Below are positions 23,517-29,171 of a stretch of 29,171 nucleotides of DNA, one piece after another. The stretch comes from JANXSG01 sp038203935 (GTDB taxonomy: Bacteria; Armatimonadota; Chthonomonadetes; Chthonomonadales; Chthonomonadaceae). Position 1 is the first letter of the stretch. Every line of letters starts with the position of its first letter. The notes below the pieces were generated by a model. That model had not been told where the DNA came from. It saw nothing but the letters and a program-made list of their open reading frames with translations, and did not search any database. Made by a program: the position numbers and the translations under genes. The stretch spans positions 1 through 29,171 of the forward strand of contig JBBRDM010000055.1 in assembly GCA_038203935.1 (NCBI GenBank). Direction: 5' to 3'.

Positions 23517-23550
23517 TCAAAATCGCTCGAGAAATATCGAGGAGTTTTGA
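23517..23550 (-). terminator. Hairpin immediately after the TPR-like gene
   Basis: The stem is TCAAAA/TTTTGA (23517-23522 with 23545-23550) plus CTCGA/TCGAG (23526-23530 with 23537-23541), with a symmetric 3-base internal loop between them and a 6-base apical loop. It starts directly after the stop codon of the minus-strand gene, which fits a terminator, but the U-tract is part of the stem. Confidence 0.5.
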
Positions 23551-24369
23551 TTAGCTAATAGGTATATAGCTCAGATGTTGTCGTGCTGCGATCAAATCTT
23601 GGAAAGCGGTTTCCCATTGTGGATCGCCCACACTCACCGCCAAGGCAATCCCTTTACGTGCTAGGTTTGCTGCCCGTCGAATGCGATTAAGAGCTATGCA
23701 GGCACTGGTGGACATCGCAATATCATGGCAGCTGTCTTTCGGAGTCATATCACTCTTCCGCCATACCTCCTCTTCCTGACCGAGCAGAAGCATGACTTTG
23801 TATTTATTAATCATATATCTATAAGGAGTATCCTGTAGTTGGATGAGCCAATCAAACATAAGATAGGTGTTTACATATGTGTCGGGGTTATGGCTCCAAA
23901 CACGCCCGAGCCGTTCATACGTTTCGATTATAGTTTGGAGGGAACGTCTTCTATCGATATATCTTAACGAGCGCTGCAGCCATAACACAGTCTTTTCCCA
24001 TACTTCGAATTTATCATAACGCAGGTAAATATCTTCTAGACACATGCCACCCTGGTACAGTACAGAGTGAAATGTATCGTTATCCCTGGATTTTTCCGCA
24101 TATTCTAGAGCCGAATCAAGCGCATTTTCTGCTATTACCGACAAATCCTTACGACTATTAGCCGAAAGAATCTTTGCAAGCTCCAGGTATGAGTGTGAAA
24201 CTATAACGTATATATAATTATCGTCACCGTTATAATCTCGAAAGAAATCAACGACGGATTGATAATAAGGGGCAGCTTTACTCCGTTGGAAGAACGGATA
24301 ATTAGAGAAGAAGTCATCAAGCGATGATGTATGAAGTGGCTGTATTGGAATTGATTCGTTTGAAGCCAT
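23551..24369 (-). CDS. TPR-like helical protein of unknown function
   Basis: 272 residues from ATG 24369. An in-frame ATG at 24435 would overlap the upstream ankyrin gene by 40 bases and lacks a ribosome-binding site; a GTGGAT stretch lies upstream of 24369. The sequence is nearly all amphipathic helices (SYLELAKILSANSRKDL, NALDSALEYAEKSRD, AANLARKGIALAVSVGDPQW), a weak TPR-like arrangement. No signal peptide or catalytic motif is visible. It follows the ankyrin gene by 26 bases, so the two are probably co-transcribed. This is the second ankyrin/TPR-like adjacency in the window, in reverse gene order from the first (2832-4753). Confidence 0.7.
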   Translation of the reverse strand: MASNESIPIQPLHTSSLDDFFSNYPFFQRSKAAPYYQSVVDFFRDYNGDDNYIYVIVSHSYLELAKILSANSRKDLSVIAENALDSALEYAEKSRDNDTFHSVLYQGGMCLEDIYLRYDKFEVWEKTVLWLQRSLRYIDRRRSLQTIIETYERLGRVWSHNPDTYVNTYLMFDWLIQLQDTPYRYMINKYKVMLLLGQEEEVWRKSDMTPKDSCHDIAMSTSACIALNRIRRAANLARKGIALAVSVGDPQWETAFQDLIAARQHLSYIPIS

Positions 24370-24395
24370 TTTAAATATCCACAGATCAAAATATT

Positions 24396-24965
24396 CTAAT
24401 ACTTCTTCGAGCGTGAAAGAAGATCGACGATGCATGTATAATGCTTGAGTTGAGCCGATTGGAGTGCAGTGAAACCTTTTTTGTTAACACTGCCTAGATC
24501 TGCATGTTTAACAAGCAGTAACTTCACCATTTCACAATTACCTGAACCAGAAGCAATTATCAGGGGTGTATTACCATTAAAATCCGACGAATTAGGATTT
24601 GCACCAGCTTCCAATAACAGTTTTGCTATTTCTGTATTCCCAATATCATGCACGAGCTTTTTGGGCATTAGCGTATAAACTAGAGCAGGCGTACCCTGCT
24701 CATTTTCGTTTAATATTTGACTACTGCAACCTGAATCACTGCTAAATAGATATACGTTAGTATTGGGATCTGAACCTTGAAGTAGATATTTTTTAATTCG
24801 AACAGGATCTTCGTCTCCAACCGCCCTAACGAACTCACAGTTGATATAATTGTGATGCAGATGAGCGGTAAATCGATTTAAAATGCTATAGATGTCTGCA
24901 AGTACTAGAATTGACGTTGTCATTGCTGAACTCATATGTATAAATCTTGGATGCTTAATGTTCAT
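24396..24965 (-). CDS. Ankyrin-repeat protein
   Basis: 189 residues from ATG 24965; an in-frame TTG at 24992 would add nine residues, and neither has a good ribosome-binding site. Four ankyrin units are visible: VRIKKYLLQGSDPNTN, IAKLLLEAGANPNSSDFNG, NTPLIIASGSGNCEMVKLLL and FTALQSAQ. The N-terminus (about 10-30) is only weakly hydrophobic and contains an aspartate, so unlike the other two ankyrin proteins it is not clearly membrane anchored. The DNA is A/T rich, and rich in A/T-ending codons, compared with the GH2 gene just upstream. It is the first gene of a likely pair with the TPR-like gene. Confidence 0.75.
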   Translation of the reverse strand: MNIKHPRFIHMSSAMTTSILVLADIYSILNRFTAHLHHNYINCEFVRAVGDEDPVRIKKYLLQGSDPNTNVYLFSSDSGCSSQILNENEQGTPALVYTLMPKKLVHDIGNTEIAKLLLEAGANPNSSDFNGNTPLIIASGSGNCEMVKLLLVKHADLGSVNKKGFTALQSAQLKHYTCIVDLLSRSKKY

Positions 24966-25045
24966 ATTGCGCCAAGGTAAATCAAAATTCAAGTTCTAAA
25001 TGTTGTTTCGTATTTAAGGTTTATTCATTCTTAAATTTTTCACGA

Positions 25046-27346
25046 CTATAGTAATTTAGCTTTTTTGAGCCAGGATCGGTATCGTTCTAGGTCGAAGGGA
25101 GGATTTCCGCATAGATAGTGACTATCTCCCTCGCCTATTGAGCTGCTCCAATGGAGGAGATAGAAGCGCTGAACGGAAGTGGTGTAGGGAATGCGGGCGA
25201 GTGGTGTGACCGCATCCGATTTGGCTGTCTTCTCGCCTTCCGCCAGAATTTCGCCCGTGTCGGCATCTTTCAATGAATATCGAACGATGAGATCATCACG
25301 GGTGTCGTTCGAGGCGATAAGCGACTGCCCCCAGTTCTCCGGTTCTTTCAGGATCAGGCAGAGTGGATTCTGCGCGCGCTTAATGGTGTGATAAGCCAGC
25401 TTCTTCACAAAATAGTAGTCGACCACCGCATCCGACATCTGCGGCCATCCATCCATAATATTCCACCAAATGATCCCCGTTCTGCGCCACTTTGCTGCCC
25501 GGAACATCTCCACAAAAAATTTCTTCGCCTCTGCCTGAGAGGCCTGGCTGGCAAAGGTGAAATCCTCCAGAGAATCCGGCACGGAGCCAAACAGCTCGCG
25601 AACCTGTTTGCGCATCAGTTCCACGCGGTAGTCGTAGAGATCGACACCCGGGATAGGGGAGGTCGAGTGCAGAATCCACTCCGAGTTGTTGGAGGGCCAC
25701 AGGTGCTCCGGTGAAAGAAACTTCTTCAGCGATTCCGGCGCAGGGCATCCATGATAACCAATTTCGCTCGCAAAATGGCAGAGCGAGCTGGTATAGTAGC
25801 TGCCTTTGTAGTAGTCGCGTGGTCCCCAGAGGTGGTCCTCCGAGATGAACTGCCGTCCCTTCTCCCAGACATCCGCATCCATATACGGCGAACTCGGCAG
25901 GTAGGGGCGGGTAAGATCTTCAGAGTGCAGCACCTCGGGAAGCACTTTTCGCGTTAACACATTCCGGTTGGCGTCACGGTCACCGCCGGCCCAGACGTGC
26001 GACTCGTCACACTCGTTATCTCCGGCCCAGAGTGCGAGGCAGGCATGCTGGCGCAGCCGCCGAACTACCGACTTAGCTTCCACACCTAATCGTTTCTGGA
26101 ACTCATCGTCCTGCGGATAGACCCCGCAAGCCATCGCAAAATCCTGCCACACCAGTATCCCTTTACGGTCACAGATATCGAAAAATAGGTCGTTCTCATA
26201 GACATTGCCGCCCCAGCACCGAATCATATTGCATCCTATATCTTCCACCAAGTCGAGTATAGCCGGTATACGGGCAGCATCGCGTGAGTGGTAGGCGTCT
26301 ACGGGGACCCAGTTCGTACCTCGAATGAATAGCTTTTCACCATTCACTTTGAAAACAAACTCGCCACTGCCAGACGCATCCGTAACTCCTGTGCGCAGTA
26401 ACTCAACGGTTCGGATTCCGTGATTGAAGGTGAGATAGTCGATCTCTTCACCATTTTTAAGCAGACTGGCGCGCACAGAGTACAGATCAGCACTGCCTCT
26501 ATCTCGGGGCCACCAGAGGCTGGGATGCTCTAGGTGGAAAGAAAAGCTGCCGGATTCAAAAAGGACAGGATGTTTCTGGGTAAAGTGAGATTTCTCGCAC
26601 TCACCTTCCAGCAGAATCTCGTAGGTGTCCGTTATTGCAATGTTTAAGTTGGCCCTGTAGGATAAAAATAGGTTTGCAGAATCCTGATTGGCGGAAATTC
26701 TGCGCGTTTCCAGATGTACCCAATCGAGACGTTCGTCAGGTATACGCTGCAGTGTTACAGTCCGCCACAGTCCGGCAGATATGGCACGAGGCATGATATC
26801 CCAGCCATACTGGCTCGGCGCTTTTCGAACGTAAAGTGATTCATATCCGCACGGAGAATGAAATGCAGAGGGAGGATATTCGTATTTTCGCGCTTCTTCA
26901 ACTGCAGGGCGAATATGTATAACAAGCTGATTATTCCCCTGGAGCAAATGATCGACACTGAACTGATGCGGGATGAGCATATTGTCCGTTTCACCCAGCA
27001 AAACTCCATTCAGGAAAATTCTAGCGCAGCAGTCAATCCCTTCGAAATTAAGAAAGGATTCAAATCCAGCTTCTGGCGCTGCTTCAAAATCTTTGACATA
27101 CCACACATGCGCTGCTTCATAACGGCGCAGCGCAGCTATGTTCATGCCGAAAAATGGTTCAGGAACAGTTCCGATTGCCTGCAGATCGAGTTCAAGATTA
27201 CCCGGAACAGATGCAGGCAGAAACTCCACGCCTGCTTTTTGAAGCGCTTCTGCATTGGAGAATTCTCCATCCACCGGGCCTTCAGAGTAGGCGAACAGCC
27301 ATTGGCCATTGAGATCGAGAGCAGGCTGACCGCTTCGGAATTGCAT
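25046..27346 (-). CDS. Glycoside hydrolase family 2, beta-mannosidase-like
   Basis: 766 residues, with no signal peptide. The N-terminal jelly-roll (about 8-170; LNGQWLFAYSEGPVDG, SVPGNLELDL) precedes an immunoglobulin-like domain and the TIM barrel (about 290-600). In the barrel are KLFIRGTNWVPVDAYHSR, GCNMIRCWGGNVYEND, LALWAGDNECDE with acid/base E445, and HFASEIGYHG with nucleophile E528, then GIIWWNIMDGWPQMSDAVVDY. NMIRCWGG and WAGDNE fit beta-mannosidases better than beta-galactosidases. It is a little shorter than typical 800-plus residue members. AAGGAG six bases upstream supports ATG 27346. It probably trims beta-mannosides from oligosaccharides in the cytoplasm. Confidence 0.92.
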   Translation of the reverse strand: MQFRSGQPALDLNGQWLFAYSEGPVDGEFSNAEALQKAGVEFLPASVPGNLELDLQAIGTVPEPFFGMNIAALRRYEAAHVWYVKDFEAAPEAGFESFLNFEGIDCCARIFLNGVLLGETDNMLIPHQFSVDHLLQGNNQLVIHIRPAVEEARKYEYPPSAFHSPCGYESLYVRKAPSQYGWDIMPRAISAGLWRTVTLQRIPDERLDWVHLETRRISANQDSANLFLSYRANLNIAITDTYEILLEGECEKSHFTQKHPVLFESGSFSFHLEHPSLWWPRDRGSADLYSVRASLLKNGEEIDYLTFNHGIRTVELLRTGVTDASGSGEFVFKVNGEKLFIRGTNWVPVDAYHSRDAARIPAILDLVEDIGCNMIRCWGGNVYENDLFFDICDRKGILVWQDFAMACGVYPQDDEFQKRLGVEAKSVVRRLRQHACLALWAGDNECDESHVWAGGDRDANRNVLTRKVLPEVLHSEDLTRPYLPSSPYMDADVWEKGRQFISEDHLWGPRDYYKGSYYTSSLCHFASEIGYHGCPAPESLKKFLSPEHLWPSNNSEWILHSTSPIPGVDLYDYRVELMRKQVRELFGSVPDSLEDFTFASQASQAEAKKFFVEMFRAAKWRRTGIIWWNIMDGWPQMSDAVVDYYFVKKLAYHTIKRAQNPLCLILKEPENWGQSLIASNDTRDDLIVRYSLKDADTGEILAEGEKTAKSDAVTPLARIPYTTSVQRFYLLHWSSSIGEGDSHYLCGNPPFDLERYRSWLKKAKLL

Positions 27347-27621
27347 AATTGCTCCTTATGAATAGGATAGTAATGCAAACTATGTTCGAATTAGGGTTGA
27401 GATTCTCCTGCCAGCACTGCCTAAAGTGGCAGATATTCCTGGCGAGTTTGGACTAATTACCATAAGAATCTGGGCTTATAAAAATTTTTCGATTTTTAAA
27501 TAATATCCCCAACTATTTCCTGCTGCATCTCGACTATGCCTGTGAACATCATTTCCAGCTGATGCGGCCGATTTGATTGGAGATGTCAAGAAATTGAAAA
27601 TATTTGGTCGGGAGAATTGAA

Positions 27622-28083
27622 TTGAAAAAGATTTTAAGTATTCTAGGGGTCGTAGCAATTATGTTTGGAAGCGTTGCAGTGACAACTCAGTCAGTCGAGG
27701 CTCAAAATCGCGGTGGTAAAGTTCGCAGAGGGGGCGCCAGCAAGCTGATATTCGATAACTGTCCGGCGAGAAACGGACGAGTTCCTTCGGGGGCCGGCAA
27801 TCTAACAATTACCACTTATGTCACTTCAGTTGATCTCAATGTTCACTGTTCCAATATCGATTTACCAGATGGCACTGTGCTCACCGTGACCGTCTATGCA
27901 AATGACTGGTTTACTGGGCAACCGTGGGCACCGAGGCAGGCAGGTACGATCACCGTTGCCAGCAGAAAAGGCCAGCTGCAGTCTCTAGGTGTGTATCAGA
28001 CTGCAATCGGAGCAGTTCCAATCGTAAAATCAATCGTCGTAACGGCTCCGGATGGTACTTTCATAATGAGCGGCCATCCATAG
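27622..28083 (+). CDS. Small secreted protein with TTG start
   Basis: 153 residues. TTG 27622 lies seven bases after GGGAG (27610-27614), giving a textbook signal peptide: MKKILSILGVVAIMFGSVAV, with cleavage near VEA|QN. An in-frame TTG at 27604 would add a nonsense extension before it. The mature part, about 120 residues, is rich in T, V and G and predicted beta-stranded (TVLTVTVYANDW, AGTITVASRKG), with two cysteines that may pair. It ends in GTFIMSGHP. It resembles small immunoglobulin-like secreted domains but I recognise no family. It is divergent from the GH2 gene, and a terminator-like hairpin follows. Confidence 0.75.
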   Translation: MKKILSILGVVAIMFGSVAVTTQSVEAQNRGGKVRRGGASKLIFDNCPARNGRVPSGAGNLTITTYVTSVDLNVHCSNIDLPDGTVLTVTVYANDWFTGQPWAPRQAGTITVASRKGQLQSLGVYQTAIGAVPIVKSIVVTAPDGTFIMSGHP

Positions 28084-28128
28084 ACATATGTAAATTTAGA
28101 AAAAAAACATGTGTCGATATTCAAATAG

Positions 28129-28167
28129 GGCGATAGAGCGGATACTGCGCTCTACCGCCATATTTTA
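28129..28167 (+). terminator. Terminator-like hairpin between convergent genes
   Basis: A 12-bp stem with one A-C mismatch (28129-28140 with 28148-28159), a 7-base loop, then ATATTTTA on the plus strand. It is 46 bases after the secreted-protein stop, and may act for the minus-strand mocA-like gene too. Confidence 0.7.
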
Positions 28168-28202
28168 TGTAAGATTCAATTCTTACGGTTTTCTGCTAAA
28201 TA

Positions 28203-28808
28203 TTAACTTTTATCAGGAAATACGTTTAGAACATTCTCCCAGTCCGCAGGAGTATCGATATCCAGCTCACCTTGTGGAAATGCAAGAATCTCCGTCCGGT
28301 CCGCAAATTGGTTGAAAATTGATTTCGCCCCTGCACTATCCGGCAGTTCCAGAAGTTTTGGAAACAAAGACGAGTGAAAAAGCGCCGGCACACACGGTCC
28401 ATCGCCATAATCAGACGCGGCAATAAGACAGCCGGTCTGCTGCTGAATATGGAGAAGTTCATCAATTATTTTGGAAGAGAAAAATGGCTGATCACACAAT
28501 GCAATGCAGACACCTTCTGATTGCGGCTGTATCTGCAGCAGTTGTTGCAAGCCCATTCTAATCGAGGAACCTATGCCGGACCGCCAATCTTTATTTTCGA
28601 TATAGTCAACGGTCAGGCTCGCAACCTCGTTACGAACGGCTTCCGCTGAGGAGCCTATAACGACTATTATTGGTCTGCACATGGAATTCACCGCGGCAGA
28701 CGCAGTTCGATGTATGAGAGTGCTGCCGTGCAGCATCAGCAGCTGTTTGGGAGTTCCCAGCCGACTGGATCCACCGGCAGCAAGAATTATTAGACCCGTG
28801 CGAAGCAT
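28203..28808 (-). CDS. mocA: Molybdenum cofactor cytidylyltransferase-like (MocA/NTP_transf_3)
   Basis: 201 residues from ATG 28808, which has GGAG about six bases upstream; an in-frame TTG at 28835 is unlikely. The nucleotide-binding motif LAAGGSSRLGTPKQLL lies at about 8-23 (L-A-A-G-x-S-x-R-x-G-x-x-K). CIALCDQPF follows, with the DQP that binds metal and nucleotide, then VPALFHSSLFPKLLEL. The family includes MocA, which adds CMP to molybdopterin for xanthine-dehydrogenase-type enzymes; some relatives use other nucleotides. The start overlaps the xdhC stop region by 19 bases, so the two are likely co-translated. Confidence 0.85.
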   Translation of the reverse strand: MLRTGLIILAAGGSSRLGTPKQLLMLHGSTLIHRTASAAVNSMCRPIIVVIGSSAEAVRNEVASLTVDYIENKDWRSGIGSSIRMGLQQLLQIQPQSEGVCIALCDQPFFSSKIIDELLHIQQQTGCLIAASDYGDGPCVPALFHSSLFPKLLELPDSAGAKSIFNQFADRTEILAFPQGELDIDTPADWENVLNVFPDKS

Positions 28809-29171
28809 TCTGACTCCGAAGCGTTCTCCTGCCAAACCGTCTGCGTGTTTGAATGGATGGGATTTAGCCGATTTCGAAGGGAGCCGCCAGGCTTTGCGTT
28901 GAAAACTGCTTGTATCTCTGCGATAATAGAAAGAGCTACCTCTTCGGGTGACTCCGCACCCAGATCGTGTCCCGTCGGCGCATAGAGAATTTCGGTTCCC
29001 TCCTGCCCGAAAGAATATCCTTCCGTCAAGAAATCGCTTCTCATTTCCTGGAAACGTTTCCTGGGTCCCATAATGCCTATATATTTGGAGCAGGTAGTCA
29101 ATAGATATTTTACCCAGGCTCGATCACGCTCATAACCATGTGTCATTACCACCACGGCGGTGCGTGAATCG
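28790..29171 (-). CDS. xdhC: XdhC/CoxF family protein, C-terminal Rossmann domain (5' end outside window)
   Basis: The reading frame is open across the right edge, with about 127 residues visible. MTHGYERDRAWVKYLL and YIGIMGPRKR match the XdhC C-terminal domain (HxxxxD and YIGxxGSxxR, here GPRKR). These are followed by GHDLGAESPEEVALSIIAEI, the common end segment. XdhC inserts sulfurated Mo cofactor into xanthine dehydrogenase-type enzymes. Pairing with a mocA-like gene is standard. Molybdenum hydroxylase genes are expected beyond the right edge but are not seen. Confidence 0.88.
   Translation of the reverse strand, partial: DSRTAVVVMTHGYERDRAWVKYLLTTCSKYIGIMGPRKRFQEMRSDFLTEGYSFGQEGTEILYAPTGHDLGAESPEEVALSIIAEIQAVFNAKPGGSLRNRLNPIHSNTQTVWQENASESECFARV

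Larger units (their letters stand above)
23099..23550. other. 452-base gap without a supported gene
   Basis: A/T rich. The only short open frame (23225-23413) lacks a ribosome-binding site and has no recognisable motif. The gap holds the palindrome at 23273-23297 and a terminator-like hairpin at 23517-23550. It should also contain the promoter of the PqaA-like gene on the minus strand, but I see no convincing one. Confidence 0.5.

Overview
The window looks like chromosomal DNA from a bacterium of the Armatimonadota or a near relative. The main clue is the prepilin-like protein at 18352-19185: its FTLIELLVVIAII start, the AREK / NLKQLG / YAQDYDE stretch and a C-terminal WLDGH motif are the style abundant in that phylum and in Planctomycetota. 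Intergenic repeats are dense, protein lengths and motifs are bacterial, and the two best promoters have sigma-70 form (TTGACA-N18-TATACT and TTGCGC-N17-TATAAT). The phylum assignment is inference, not proof.

Layout. 1-915: end of a YbiT-like ABC-F ATPase gene carrying an in-frame amber codon in the inter-domain linker. 1063-2797: three tightly packed plus-strand genes (two-TM HEAT-like protein, small membrane protein, pentapeptide-repeat protein). 2832-4753: minus-strand ankyrin and TPR-like genes. 4992-6815: rmuC. 7377-9402: a Rho-like protein that has lost its ATPase residues, downstream of an O-methyltransferase. 9648-11845: a haem-motif DUF3365 protein and a membrane-anchored ankyrin protein. 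12329-14125: a DUF6266-like protein and a second copy of the HEAT-like family. 14136-18019: a multi-pass membrane protein and a secreted propeller/helical-barrel protein. 18116-18187: tRNA-Thr(CGU). 18352-19497: a type II pseudopilin-like protein and a DUF3761-like lipoprotein. 19655-23098: GH15 glucoamylase-like enzyme facing a PqaA-family protein across a strong terminator. 23551-24965: a second ankyrin plus TPR-like pair. 25046-27346: GH2 beta-mannosidase. 27622-28083: small secreted protein. 28203-29171: mocA-like gene overlapping xdhC.

Two themes stand out. First, helical-repeat and beta-solenoid scaffolds are unusually dense (two HEAT-like paralogues, three ankyrin, two TPR-like, one pentapeptide). 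Several are membrane anchored, with ankyrin and TPR-like genes adjacent twice. Second, between about 3.6 and 13.2 kb nearly every intergenic gap holds a long imperfect inverted repeat, and five unrelated repeat families each occur as a facing pair. The most interesting single gene is the Rho-like protein: the fold and the cold-shock-like RNA-binding region are recognisable, but the Walker A lysine, the catalytic glutamate and the arginine finger are all replaced. The right half carries a carbohydrate-degradation set (GH15, GH2, PqaA-like, propeller/helical barrel) and the molybdenum-enzyme maturation pair mocA/xdhC.
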